From a virus, in IMG/VR virus record IMGVR_UViG_3300027851_000110, positions 1 through 27,381 of that record: a stretch of 27,381 nucleotides of DNA; one strand, given 5' to 3'. The stretch's first letter is position 1. Every line of letters starts with the position of its first letter. Shown here piece by piece: positions 12,785 through 20,579 of this stretch. The notes under the pieces are model-generated. The model searched no databases, was not told the DNA's origin, and saw only the letters and a program-made list of their open reading frames with translations. Made by a program: the position numbers and the translations under genes.

Positions 12785-14886
12785 TATACTGTCTCCGTTA
12801 CACGCATGTTACCCGTTGCGCTATTCCAGATGGCGTCTATACGCCCTGCGTAGTCTTCACCGTTAAGTGAGAAGCTACCTAGAGCTGCCAAAAAGATAGT
12901 GAACGAGCTTGTAGAGGCTGTAGTACCAAACTTAACGTAACAGTCTGACGATGAGTCATTATAGAACACCGCGAGCCGTCGAGCTGCGTTTGCTGCTAGA
13001 ACAGTCACAGAGGTAGCAGAAGCTGCCACGTTTGAAGTAGTAGCTGTGTTTGCTGGTACTGGTCGGTTGAATAGCGCTCCGTTTGCATCTACGGAGAGTT
13101 GAGAGTAGTCACCGTTTGCTGAAGTTGGTGCTGTCGCTGCATTGTCGTTTCGGACGCCCCATACTGCAACACCAGTGTCACCAGACGCGGCTACGGCATC
13201 CTCTGCCTTACCAAGAGATGTTGCACCTGTACCACCAGTACCTAAGTTAGCGGTTACTGTACCCGTAACTGTCGTGGTTGGAGCTGAAGCTACGCTCACT
13301 ATTTGTTGGCTAAACTGTGCGCTAGGCTCGATAAGGACGTTTGCCGTACCAGAAGTGTACGCGGTTGCTCGTACGCGGAACTGTTGTACACCAAACAGCG
13401 GTGCTACGTTCCAAACGTTAGTTGAGTTAGTAGTTAATACACCTGTCGCAGTAACAATAGTAGGAGTTGCTGTAGTCGCCTGTTGTGCTGGAATCGTGAA
13501 CCAAATAGTACCGTCCAGCGTGCCTTCGAAGGTGACGTTTACGCCTGCGTACGTGCCCGAGATTTGTACCGTTGCAGCACCAACACCCGACAAGTCCGTA
13601 GCAACTACTGTTGAGGTTGAGGTCGTAATTGTCCCAGCGGTAGCTCCCAAGTCAGTTGCGAGTTTTGTCTTAACAGTCGTCTGATTGGATGCAATGACTA
13701 CAGGTGTACTTGCCCCCATTAGTTGTTGACCAACTGGAAGTGAAAGTACATCAACATCACCAATATTGTTTGTACCCGCAGGAAGTGACCCCGTAAGACT
13801 TACAGAGCCGTCAACGGTGATAGAGTTACCGCCATCCTGGATGTTAACAGCCGAGGCCCCTGAAGCGTTGTTAATCGTTACATCACCAATATCTACGCCA
13901 GAGTTAGCCTGTCCAATAACTTTAAGGTTGCGGTTTACGTCCATTGCAAGAACACCTACGTCGCCAGAGTTGACAGTGTCAGAGGTAGCAAAGCCCATGA
14001 TCGGCGTACCTGAGTCAGTACCAGCGGTAAACGCAGAGTCGTCTACTGAAGATGTGCCGCCCCCACCTCCGCCACCACCAGTAATATCGTCACCATCAGA
14101 CTGGAGAGCTACTAAACCGTATGTGCCAGGGTTAGCAGTTGACTCAACAACGTTTGCACCTACTGCACTGTTAACAAAGTCGAGAATTGCACCGTTGCCA
14201 CCTCCACCGCCACCACCGCCTGTGGTTGGTATATTGCCATTTGAGTCTAACTGAACCTGAACAGCTTTCCCGTTTATATCTCGAAAAGGCAAGATGTAGT
14301 TGGCTGTCGGAAATACTAGTCCTGTGACTGCTCGTTCAACACTACGTACAGCGTTCTCAAGCTCACTCATATCAGACTTAGGTATTTCCACCTTACTCTC
14401 TTTGATAGCCTTTTCAAGACTCTTAATAAGCGTTTCAAGTGGTTTCAAGTTAACTTCTGGAGCGTTAATGGTAGGTGATAGGTCTTTGCTTTGAACACTT
14501 TTAGCAATTTCTTCAAGGTAAGGGATAAGAGATTCTGATTTATCAGTCTCTGCCACCTGTGCTGGTAGGTCACGCATTGCCTGTAACAGCTTGCTAAATG
14601 TATCGGGGATTACTTCTAGGTCGACAGTTTTAAAGTTATCAGACGATCGCCTGATAGACTCGATAAGTTCAGCTAAGTTACTTGCTACTTCAGCTAGTTT
14701 AGGGTCTTTCCCAATAAGTGTAGCCATGAGGATGTCGTGCATAGCAGAGGAGAGAGAGTCTTTCGTCTCCCCTCCACTACTTTTAACGGCATCAATTATA
14801 GATTGGGTTCGGTCGCTTTCAGCTTTTGCAGCGGCGTCAGCGGCTCGCTTGTTCTGAATACGCGAAATTGGGTCGTCTTTATCCAT
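12784..14886 (-). CDS. Large structural/fibre protein with poly-Gly linkers
   Basis: The 700-residue protein has three parts. Residues 1-190 are helical and charged, with a probable coiled coil. Then comes a beta segment and two poly-Gly runs (about 223-230 and 270-277) that look like flexible hinges. The rest is Ser/Thr/Ala-rich beta repeat (phrases such as LPVGQQLMGASTPVVIAS and VWGVRNDNAATAPTSANGDY). The C-terminal 90 residues (NDSSSDCYVKFGTTASTSSF) look like a fibre tip domain. The start has AAGGGT five bases upstream and lies 20 bases after a promoter leader. It is probably a long tail fibre or head fibre. Ser/Thr abundance makes it a possible target for the neighbouring glycosyltransferases, which is speculation. 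Confidence 0.6.
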   Translation of the reverse strand: MDKDDPISRIQNKRAADAAAKAESDRTQSIIDAVKSSGGETKDSLSSAMHDILMATLIGKDPKLAEVASNLAELIESIRRSSDNFKTVDLEVIPDTFSKLLQAMRDLPAQVAETDKSESLIPYLEEIAKSVQSKDLSPTINAPEVNLKPLETLIKSLEKAIKESKVEIPKSDMSELENAVRSVERAVTGLVFPTANYILPFRDINGKAVQVQLDSNGNIPTTGGGGGGGGNGAILDFVNSAVGANVVESTANPGTYGLVALQSDGDDITGGGGGGGGTSSVDDSAFTAGTDSGTPIMGFATSDTVNSGDVGVLAMDVNRNLKVIGQANSGVDIGDVTINNASGASAVNIQDGGNSITVDGSVSLTGSLPAGTNNIGDVDVLSLPVGQQLMGASTPVVIASNQTTVKTKLATDLGATAGTITTSTSTVVATDLSGVGAATVQISGTYAGVNVTFEGTLDGTIWFTIPAQQATTATPTIVTATGVLTTNSTNVWNVAPLFGVQQFRVRATAYTSGTANVLIEPSAQFSQQIVSVASAPTTTVTGTVTANLGTGGTGATSLGKAEDAVAASGDTGVAVWGVRNDNAATAPTSANGDYSQLSVDANGALFNRPVPANTATTSNVAASATSVTVLAANAARRLAVFYNDSSSDCYVKFGTTASTSSFTIFLAALGSFSLNGEDYAGRIDAIWNSATGNMRVTETV

Positions 14887-14895
14887 AGTTACCCT

Positions 14896-14921
14896 TAGCC
14901 CATGTTAGCTTGATTATAGCA
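14896..14921 (-). promoter_or_regulatory. Promoter with shared ACATGGGCTA leader, copy 3
   Basis: On the minus strand TGCTATAAT (-10 at 14913-14918) is followed seven bases later by ACATGGGCTA (14896-14905). The -10 overlaps the last codons and stop of the glycosyltransferase upstream. The predicted start is about 14906. It drives the fibre genes at 14886 and below. Confidence 0.65.
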
Positions 14922-15567
14922 TACCATTGTTGTATTTCTCGTAATATACTTTGCTGTTATTATTAAGAATTTGTGAAACGTCTCCCAAAAGCTGTAAAGT
15001 CTGACTTTCTAGATGCTTTACCATAACGTCTGTGGTCACTAAAATACTTCCTCCAGCATTGTATACACGCCGTGCGTAGTCGTTATCCTCCCAAGTGCCA
15101 AGTAAAAACTGCTGATCGAATAAGCCTACTTTGTCGATACACTCTCTTGAGAGTAACCAGCAAACAGCAGGAAAGAACTGTGCTTGATATAGTCCCTCTC
15201 GAATTTCGTTCACCATATAGTTACTCAGTTCCGTCTTGTCGTTAACTGGCGATACGACGAACGACTTGGTGTCTTCGGCTATCTCTAGTAGTTTTTCTAG
15301 CCACCCGTCGTCTGGAAACACATCATTACCTATTACACATACGTAATCTCCAGTCGCCTCTTTTATACCTGCGTTCATAGAGTTAGAAAAACTTTTGTTC
15401 TCTGGTAAGTCAACCCTCTTAGTAACGATTGGATGTTCTATCTTTTTCGAGCCTGCATTAACGAGTATTAACTCTGTGCCCTCTGGTAGTTTCCCCTCTA
15501 GGTTATCTAAGAAGTCTTTGGTCATGTCCTCCAGTTGGTAGTACGCAGAAACAATACTAACTTTCAT
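14914..15567 (-). CDS. Glycosyltransferase family 2-like protein
   Basis: The 217-residue protein reads as a GT-A glycosyltransferase: N-terminal beta-alpha-beta MKVSIVSAYYQLEDM, a second strand ELILVNAGS, then GDYVCVIGNDVFPDDGWL at about 73-90. GNDV takes the place of the DxD metal-binding motif, and a later acidic TWEDNDYARR may supply the catalytic base. The start is probably 15567 or 15573 (AGGA upstream favours the first ATG of the pair). It is the last gene of the sugar block and overlaps the membrane protein gene before it. The substrate is unknown. Confidence 0.68.
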   Translation of the reverse strand: MKVSIVSAYYQLEDMTKDFLDNLEGKLPEGTELILVNAGSKKIEHPIVTKRVDLPENKSFSNSMNAGIKEATGDYVCVIGNDVFPDDGWLEKLLEIAEDTKSFVVSPVNDKTELSNYMVNEIREGLYQAQFFPAVCWLLSRECIDKVGLFDQQFLLGTWEDNDYARRVYNAGGSILVTTDVMVKHLESQTLQLLGDVSQILNNNSKVYYEKYNNGML

Positions 15568-15718
15568 TATCATAATTTCCTGAGATAACAAGAATAACAA
15601 ACGCAACTACAATACCCACAGTAAACAGTAGTAGTAACCAATTAGCAGTTACGATAGCTATAATAGTTGTTAGTAAAACGAGTACAATCCCGCTAGCTAG
15701 AAACAGTAAGAACCTCAT
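15557..15718 (-). CDS. Small membrane protein (53 aa) in the sugar block
   Basis: The product is MRFLLFLASGIVLVLLTTII then AIVTANWLLLLFTVGIVVAF, that is, two tight hydrophobic helices with a short turn and a polar end. The start at 15718 is chosen because AGGAGG lies just before it. The longer in-frame ORF starting at 15793 would overlap the previous gene heavily. It overlaps the following glycosyltransferase. A membrane anchor for sugar modification, or an extra holin-like protein, is possible. Confidence 0.55.
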   Translation of the reverse strand: MRFLLFLASGIVLVLLTTIIAIVTANWLLLLFTVGIVVAFVILVISGNYDNES

Positions 15719-16262
15719 GTTGCCTCCTATCGACCTCGTCGACCATATCAATGTCCCACGAGCCTTTCCATTTTTTAAAGTATTTACCCTCAAGAATCAT
15801 ATTCCTGCGTCCGTGTTTCTCCTCAAACTCCTCAAACGTATCAGTCATAACTTCAAGCTGTACAAAATAAGGGTCAGCGTTTCTGTATAAGTGATTCCAC
15901 ATTTGCTCTCCTAGTAGTACGTCGTCCCTTTTTGAGTTGACCTGTGGAAAGTGTGTTTGTTCGACGTACTTTCTAAGGTATTTTCCAAGAAACATAAGGT
16001 ACTTATCACCTATCGCTACGCCTTGACCTTCGTAGTCTTTAAACACTATATCCCATATAGCGTTATCTTTGACTATCATAGATTCGTTTAAGAAGAATAA
16101 CTCGTCATAGTCGGTTGTATCGAACATCTTTTTAATAGCAGGGAGCATCCAGCCGTTATGGTTAGTAATGAGCACAGGGTAGTCGGTATCAATCGACGTA
16201 AGTAAATCATTAAGCCAAGGACTGTTACCTCTGTTATGGATAACAACTATCGCCTGTTTCAC
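15693..16262 (-). CDS. Divergent glycosyltransferase-like protein
   Basis: The 189-residue product begins like a GT-A enzyme (AIVVIHNRGNSPWLNDLLTS, then YPVLITNHNG) and has FFLNESM at about 56-62 in the place where a DxD strand lies in the neighbours, but with an altered acidic motif. The C-terminal part is highly charged. It begins with GTG inside a GTGA overlap with the gene before, GGAGGG six bases upstream. It may be a nucleotide-sugar or host-glycan-binding relative; enzymatic activity is uncertain because no full DxD is visible. Confidence 0.55.
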   Translation of the reverse strand: MKQAIVVIHNRGNSPWLNDLLTSIDTDYPVLITNHNGWMLPAIKKMFDTTDYDELFFLNESMIVKDNAIWDIVFKDYEGQGVAIGDKYLMFLGKYLRKYVEQTHFPQVNSKRDDVLLGEQMWNHLYRNADPYFVQLEVMTDTFEEFEEKHGRRNMILEGKYFKKWKGSWDIDMVDEVDRRQHEVLTVSS

Positions 16263-16972
16263 TTTAAACCCTCCAAGTATTTTACGTTGTCGTAATACCC
16301 TCGGTCTTGCATAGTCTTCTTGTAGTACTCAGGATAGTCAGACCAGTTATCTTTATTGGCAAACGTCCAACTAAGCCTTTCGTCCATGTGACCAACTATC
16401 CAGCCGTCGTTCTTTACTTTTCGAGAAAATCGAGAGTCCTCTTGAATCTTTGAACCGCTGTTCTCCCACCTATCCTCATCGTACCGTATCCCTGAGTCGA
16501 ATATCTCCCTACGGATAATACTAGGGCCACCAACGCAACCAGGCCACTCTACAACGCCCATTCCGTTATAAAACTGAGGAACTTTATTTTCTCCGCCGTC
16601 GAAGTCCAGCCCTAGCTGACCTAGCCTATCAATAGTTTTAAAGTACTCGTCAGCCTTAGCGTCCCAGCCTTTCTTAAAGTGCATATCGTTGTCAATCCTT
16701 GCAAGGTGAGTAGCTTGTGGGTAGTCTTTTAAACTTTCAGCCCAAGCTATGTTTGTGGCTTTACCTGGGTAGTAGTTGTCTGGGTTAAGAATCAGTTTAT
16801 CTATCCTACCTCTTTTGAGTAGTGTTTTAAGATATTCCTGCGTACCGTCGTTTGAATTATTGTCTGCCACTACTAGGTAATATGGTTGTTCTAAAGTGTC
16901 CCATAACGCTCTAAGGGTACGCTTCGTATAAGCTAGACGGTTGTAGGTGATAACTACGGCTAGAAGTTTCAC
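16259..16972 (-). CDS. Glycosyltransferase family 2 protein
   Basis: The 237-residue protein has a GT-A signature: MKLLAVVITYNRLAYTKRTL (strand and first helix), YYLVVADNNSNDGTQEYL (nucleotide-binding strand, about 31-47) and HLARIDNDMHFKKGW (DxD-like D-N-D at about 94-96). A later acidic KIQEDSRFS may be the catalytic-base region. The start is GTG with GGAGG seven bases upstream, overlapping the preceding stop (GTGA). It is one of at least four sugar-transfer genes here. Possible roles are virion glycosylation or alteration of host surface sugars. Confidence 0.75.
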   Translation of the reverse strand: MKLLAVVITYNRLAYTKRTLRALWDTLEQPYYLVVADNNSNDGTQEYLKTLLKRGRIDKLILNPDNYYPGKATNIAWAESLKDYPQATHLARIDNDMHFKKGWDAKADEYFKTIDRLGQLGLDFDGGENKVPQFYNGMGVVEWPGCVGGPSIIRREIFDSGIRYDEDRWENSGSKIQEDSRFSRKVKNDGWIVGHMDERLSWTFANKDNWSDYPEYYKKTMQDRGYYDNVKYLEGLK

Positions 16973-17235
16973 TTTACGACCTCCGTAAGGTCAATTCTGC
17001 GTCTTACCCATGTCTTTGGTATTTTCATAAGATGTTTGAACTGCTCTACACACAGTTCGTCTTCTGGTTTCCAAACAGATGCAATGACTAAGTACTCTTT
17101 AGTTTCCCCGACTAGCCAGCCCATTTCTCTTACGACCCATTCAGACTTCTTGCCCCAGTCTTTAACAACTTCGGCGTCTGCCCACTCTAAACCACTTGCA
17201 ATAGCATCGCACCATTCAATATATACTGGTTTCAC
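16969..17235 (-). CDS. Unknown small protein (88 aa)
   Basis: The protein, MKPVYIEWCDAIASGLEWAD and onward, is acidic with many Trp residues, a middle strand (YLVIASVWKPEDE) and a basic C-terminus (RRRIDLTEVVK). The GTG at 17235 is preferred because GAGGAG lies eight bases upstream and it forms a GTGA overlap with the zinc-ribbon gene before it. Small phage proteins with this MKPVYIEW start and a late I-P-K...RR segment look familiar, but I cannot assign a function. Confidence 0.55.
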   Translation of the reverse strand: MKPVYIEWCDAIASGLEWADAEVVKDWGKKSEWVVREMGWLVGETKEYLVIASVWKPEDELCVEQFKHLMKIPKTWVRRRIDLTEVVK

Positions 17236-17369
17236 AGCTCGCACTCCTCACAGTTACTACCTACAACCTTTATGCCGTTCTTAATTTCAATAGACTTAAT
17301 AACCGTCGATGTCTGACCGTGCTTATAACAGTTCGCTTCACCTACAACGTCACCAACTTTTTGACTCAT
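17232..17369 (-). CDS. Small zinc-ribbon-like protein (45 aa)
   Basis: The ORF encodes MSQKVGDVVGEANCYKHGQT and ends ...IKVVGSNCEECEL. The pairs C-Y-K-H and C-E-E-C are spaced like a single zinc knuckle. GGAGG lies eight bases before the ATG, and the ATG overlaps the glycosyltransferase stop (ATGA). The end overlaps the next gene (GTGA). These tight overlaps make it a real gene despite its size. Confidence 0.65.
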   Translation of the reverse strand: MSQKVGDVVGEANCYKHGQTSTVIKSIEIKNGIKVVGSNCEECEL

Positions 17370-18202
17370 ATTTCAACCTCCGAATCGTCAATTATTGTGT
17401 ACCTTCTTAGTGGATAGGTTGCCATTCCTTGTTTGATGAGACTTTCGGCGTGGCTGCGGCTTGTTGTAACGCCTCCTGTGGGCGTGTCTACAGTTACAAG
17501 CTTACTCTTTGCGCCTGTTGCCAAAGGTTGCGCTAGAACAGCGTCTAAGCGCTTATCCTTGACTATCTTACGCCATATCTCTATGTTGTGTGCGCCGTTA
17601 TTTGAACCTGTTTTACCTAAAGCAACTAGCTTACGTTGCCCTAGCTTTTGTTTTATCACTTTAACCTTAACGCCCGTATTCCATAGCTTAATAGCAAAAG
17701 TAATATCATGCGTTCCATAGCCCGTATCGCCGTAAATACCTGTCATTTTGATAGATTCACCGTAGTTTAAGAGATTCCAACGTATTTTATCGGTAAAGTA
17801 AGGCCTTTTAAGGCTCTTGAACACCTCTTTTCTAACCAAAAGGCAACCTGTACCACAAAACACCACGTTTCGACCTTTATCGTAGAATACTGACCCTCTG
17901 CCGTCTTTAGTAACAGGATAGTCAGCAGTAACAGCGTTTGCATCCTCGTCTAATAGCTTCTGCAGCGTATCAGGACGGAGTATCATGTCATCTTCAACGA
18001 ACCATAAGTGGGTGATTGTAGGGTCTTTAAGGGCTTCTTTTGTAGGCGTTTCAAAGCAGTCAGGTATTGGCTTACCGTGCGAGAAGTATATTTTGTATAA
18101 ATGCCCCTTCAGGTTATCCAGTAGTTCTTGCGCTGTCTCACTGAACACAAGCCCACGGCTAGGAAAGATAACGGCTATCTTAACGTGCTTATTCGACGAC
18201 AT
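17366..18202 (-). CDS. Glycosyltransferase-like protein, paralogue of the next gene upstream
   Basis: This 278-residue GT-A-like enzyme shares with its upstream neighbour (18388-19188) the N-terminal order KIAVIFPSRGLVFSET, then HGKPIPDCFETPTKEALKDP, then HLWFVEDDMI (E-D-D-M at about 70-73, the DxD site), and later GTGCLLVRKEVF and HDITFAIKLWNTGV. The last 60 residues (GGVTTSRSHAESLIKQGMAT) are an extension not in the paralogue. Start 18202 has GGTGG upstream and overlaps the zinc-ribbon gene. The tandem pair suggests duplication and later divergence of sugar or acceptor specificity. Confidence 0.7.
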   Translation of the reverse strand: MSSNKHVKIAVIFPSRGLVFSETAQELLDNLKGHLYKIYFSHGKPIPDCFETPTKEALKDPTITHLWFVEDDMILRPDTLQKLLDEDANAVTADYPVTKDGRGSVFYDKGRNVVFCGTGCLLVRKEVFKSLKRPYFTDKIRWNLLNYGESIKMTGIYGDTGYGTHDITFAIKLWNTGVKVKVIKQKLGQRKLVALGKTGSNNGAHNIEIWRKIVKDKRLDAVLAQPLATGAKSKLVTVDTPTGGVTTSRSHAESLIKQGMATYPLRRYTIIDDSEVEI

Positions 18203-18374
18203 TATGACCACCAACAATTAAGTTATTACCGCAGTTTGGACAGTCCGATTTTTCACCATCTACAGGTTCGGGGATGCCCTTAACGGCTTTCAGTTGTGAA
18301 GCTTCTATGCTATCGCCAGCATAAACATCTCTAGTAAAGTCATAGAGTATTGTGTCACATTGAGAACATTGCAT
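18189..18374 (-). CDS. Zinc-ribbon protein (61 aa)
   Basis: The product starts MQCSQCDTILYDFTRDVYAG and ends DCPNCGNNLIVGGHNVVE. C-x2-C at both ends of a short beta core is a zinc ribbon. The start at 18374 is preferred for AAAGG seven bases upstream and its place just after the previous stop. Start 18401 (70 residues) is the alternative. It is placed between two paralogous glycosyltransferases and overlaps the second. Small zinc-ribbon proteins often bind nucleic acid or other proteins; the role is unknown. Confidence 0.65.
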   Translation of the reverse strand: MQCSQCDTILYDFTRDVYAGDSIEASQLKAVKGIPEPVDGEKSDCPNCGNNLIVGGHNVVE

Positions 18375-18387
18375 CTTATTGCCTTTT

Positions 18388-19188
18388 TTAGCGTACAACA
18401 TTAAACTCTCTCCCATCATTTAAATAAGGTTGGTCTCGATCATCATAAGAGATAAAAGGCGGCACATCTTCCCAAAACTGTACATTTTTAATACGGTTCA
18501 ACGCCCCTCTAAACATCTCTGAGTTCTCAGGGGTAATCATACCAGATACTAAGTCCCTGCCAACTACAGTAAGGTCATATATATCGTGTGCGCCTTTGTT
18601 TGTATGCTTCTCCCCTAACGCCCTAAGCTTATGCTGGCCGCCAGTCTTATCCATAACCATAATAGGCAGTCCAGATGAGTAGAGAACAAGCCCAAAGTTA
18701 AGATCGTGTAAGCCGTAGTGAACGCCTGTGAGCTTTCTAGGCCAGAAGTGAATAGTATCTTTATCAACAAACGGGTCAAAGGTTCGGTCAGTTCTCCAAA
18801 TAGGTTTCGAGAGTCCTTCAAGCACCTGCCTTGCTACTAACAAAAATCCCGTACCAGTCCAATATGCGTAGCCCTCTGGGTCGTGTAACACTGTCGAGTC
18901 GCCGTCCTGTTTAAACGGGTAATCCATAGCTACAACGGGGTAGTTCTGTTTGAACATCTCTTTAAGCATACCCTTAGGGATAATCATATCGTCCTCACAA
19001 AAAAGCACTGCATAGACATCAGGGTCAGCAAGTGCTTGTTCTGTGGGTATGTTGAAACAGTCAGGGAGTGCTTTGCCATGCGCCCAAAAGATTTCGTAGT
19101 CAAAGTCCTTCAACTCATCAAGAAGGTTCTCTAGGGTTTGCGAGAACATCAACCCCCTAGAGGGGACGATAACCGCAAGCTTTTCCAC
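18388..19188 (-). CDS. Glycosyltransferase-like protein
   Basis: The 266-residue protein has the GT-A order: KLAVIVPSRGLMFSQTLENL (strand and helix), HGKALPDCFNIPTEQALADP, then AVLFCEDDMIIPKGML (E-D-D-M at about 65-68). Later WTGTGFLLVARQVL and the HYGLHDLNFGLVLYSSGLPI stretch follow. GQHKLRALGEKHTNKGAHDI matches the paralogue's GQRKLVALGKTGSNNGAHNI. It starts just after the 112-residue gene and is followed by the zinc-ribbon gene. Its sugar donor and acceptor cannot be told from sequence. Confidence 0.72.
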   Translation of the reverse strand: MEKLAVIVPSRGLMFSQTLENLLDELKDFDYEIFWAHGKALPDCFNIPTEQALADPDVYAVLFCEDDMIIPKGMLKEMFKQNYPVVAMDYPFKQDGDSTVLHDPEGYAYWTGTGFLLVARQVLEGLSKPIWRTDRTFDPFVDKDTIHFWPRKLTGVHYGLHDLNFGLVLYSSGLPIMVMDKTGGQHKLRALGEKHTNKGAHDIYDLTVVGRDLVSGMITPENSEMFRGALNRIKNVQFWEDVPPFISYDDRDQPYLNDGREFNVVR

Positions 19189-19527
19189 TTATACCTCGTC
19201 TGGGTGTGTACCAGGTTCGTTGACACCAGTATCTTTTTTGATTTCGTCGATAAGCTTATTAAGCATTAAGATAGCACCAGTGAACTGCTGTACCTGGTTC
19301 TTGTGTTCACCGATGTTCTGTAGACCCTTATTGCGTAGTGCTTCGATAGGGCTTTCAGTAAGGCGTGTAGCGTGGAGAACGTCTACCCTTGCCCGCCACT
19401 GGGCTGATTTAAGTTCTTGTAATTGTGCTTCAAGGAATGCAAGCTTTTGGCGTGGGTGAAGTTCCACGTCCTTAGGTAGGTCAAACTCTTTAACTAATGC
19501 TTTATCAATCGCTAGGGGGCTTTTCAT
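19189..19527 (-). CDS. Small helical protein, unknown
   Basis: The 112-residue protein is mostly charged helix (LHPRQKLAFLEAQLQELKSA, then NIGEHKNQVQQFTGAILMLN), with two long segments likely to form a coiled coil. AAGGAG lies six bases before ATG. It is the first gene after the promoter at 19550-19558 and so heads the glycosyltransferase block. No family recognised. Position after the coat protein might suggest a head-completion protein, but the terminator separates it from the coat gene. Confidence 0.55.
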   Translation of the reverse strand: MKSPLAIDKALVKEFDLPKDVELHPRQKLAFLEAQLQELKSAQWRARVDVLHATRLTESPIEALRNKGLQNIGEHKNQVQQFTGAILMLNKLIDEIKKDTGVNEPGTHPDEV

Positions 19528-19549
19528 ATATTCTCCTTATTTCACCTCT

Positions 19550-19558
19550 ATAATAGCA
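19550..19558 (-). promoter_or_regulatory. Extended -10 promoter of the glycosyltransferase block
   Basis: On the minus strand TGCTATTAT (-10 at 19550-19555) lies about 23 bases before the ATG at 19527. No clear -35. The transcript would begin near 19543 with GAGGTGAAATAAGGAG. The same TGCTATTAT occurs at 2359-2367. Confidence 0.5.
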
Positions 19559-19594
19559 TAAACATAACTACAATAGTGTAACTTTTTTAACAAC

Positions 19595-19658
19595 AAAAAA
19601 GACAACCCTGCCGTAGTGTTCTGGGATTACTCCTACACTATCAGTGGCGTGGTTGTCT
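19595..19658 (-). terminator. Strong terminator after the coat gene, branched stem
   Basis: On the minus strand AGACAACC (19651-19658) pairs with GGTTGTCT (19600-19607), followed by TTTTTT. Inside the loop TAGTGT (19635-19640) pairs with ACACTA (19614-19619), giving a second stem. It lies just after the capsid stop at 19674 and before the promoter for the next block. Confidence 0.8.
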
Positions 19659-19673
19659 AATTGTGTTTAGTTA

Positions 19674-20555
19674 CTAAGACTTAACAACGTAACCAAAGCC
19701 GTTTCGCAGTTGAGTGTGTCCGTAAAGAACATCAACTGTGACAAGCCAGCCAAGGTACTCTTGCTTGTACTGTGCTTGGGTTCGTGGTTGTAGCTGAAGC
19801 GCAACAGCCCATGCTTCTTTGTGGAACATGAGGTGGTTGTATTCGTCAGTAGCCGTGTCAAGTGATACAAGGTTCTGTGACATGAATACGTCAACGCCGT
19901 AAATACGACCAATCTTACCGTTCTTGATGCTGTTGTCATCACCGCCAACACCAAGCGCGTCGTAACGAACATACTTGTCAATAGCGAGTAGTTCGGCTTC
20001 ACCCTTAGGATGTACAACGAGTGAACGATCTGAACGTGGGGCTTTAGCTTCACTTAGGTATCGGTTGACAGTAAGAATTAGGATGTCATTCAATGCTGTT
20101 CCGTATGCACCGTAAGCGTCGCCGTCGGCTTTCCAGGTAGTTGTCATGCTAGTAGCAATGCTTGAGTCAATCTTTTCAGCAATAGCGTACGCAGCAGCTT
20201 GTGTGTAGTCGCTTCGTAGTTCGTATGCTGCCTGAACCTTTACCAAGTCCTCGATAATAAACGAGCTTTCGTAGTGTTGGTTCAAGGTGATTGTTGTCTT
20301 TGTTTCAGTGTTGTAGTTCAAGGTAACTACTGTATTTTGTGCTTTTAGGTTAGCTGTGATAGCTGAGACGTTTGGAATCTCCAAAGTCTGTCCACCTGAT
20401 TGTACGTCTGCGTCGTAGTGCTTGATGAGTGGCAAGAGAACGAGGTTGCTCTTGACAAACATGAGGGCTTCTTTTGACCAGACATTAGGTCGGAATACGT
20501 TGGCTGCGGTTGCACCAATGTTTACGTTTCCTGAGCCGTATGCTCCTGATACCAT
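19674..20555 (-). CDS. Major capsid protein (HK97-fold)
   Basis: The 293-residue product is a coat protein of the HK97 fold. Visible family features are an N-terminal arm, E-loop-like polar stretch (TETKTTITLNQHYESSFIIE), a long helix (AAYELRSDYTQAAAYAIAEK), the Gly-rich loop NGKIGRIYGVDVFMSQNL and a C-terminal ending KQEYLGWLVTVDVLYGHTQL. The start at 20555 is preferred because GGAG lies nine bases upstream; a TTG five codons further upstream is the alternative. It follows the scaffold gene and is followed by a strong terminator, as expected for the most expressed gene. Confidence 0.82.
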   Translation of the reverse strand: MVSGAYGSGNVNIGATAANVFRPNVWSKEALMFVKSNLVLLPLIKHYDADVQSGGQTLEIPNVSAITANLKAQNTVVTLNYNTETKTTITLNQHYESSFIIEDLVKVQAAYELRSDYTQAAAYAIAEKIDSSIATSMTTTWKADGDAYGAYGTALNDILILTVNRYLSEAKAPRSDRSLVVHPKGEAELLAIDKYVRYDALGVGGDDNSIKNGKIGRIYGVDVFMSQNLVSLDTATDEYNHLMFHKEAWAVALQLQPRTQAQYKQEYLGWLVTVDVLYGHTQLRNGFGYVVKS

Positions 20556-20579
20556 GTTGTTATTCTCCAAGTTAAGTTA

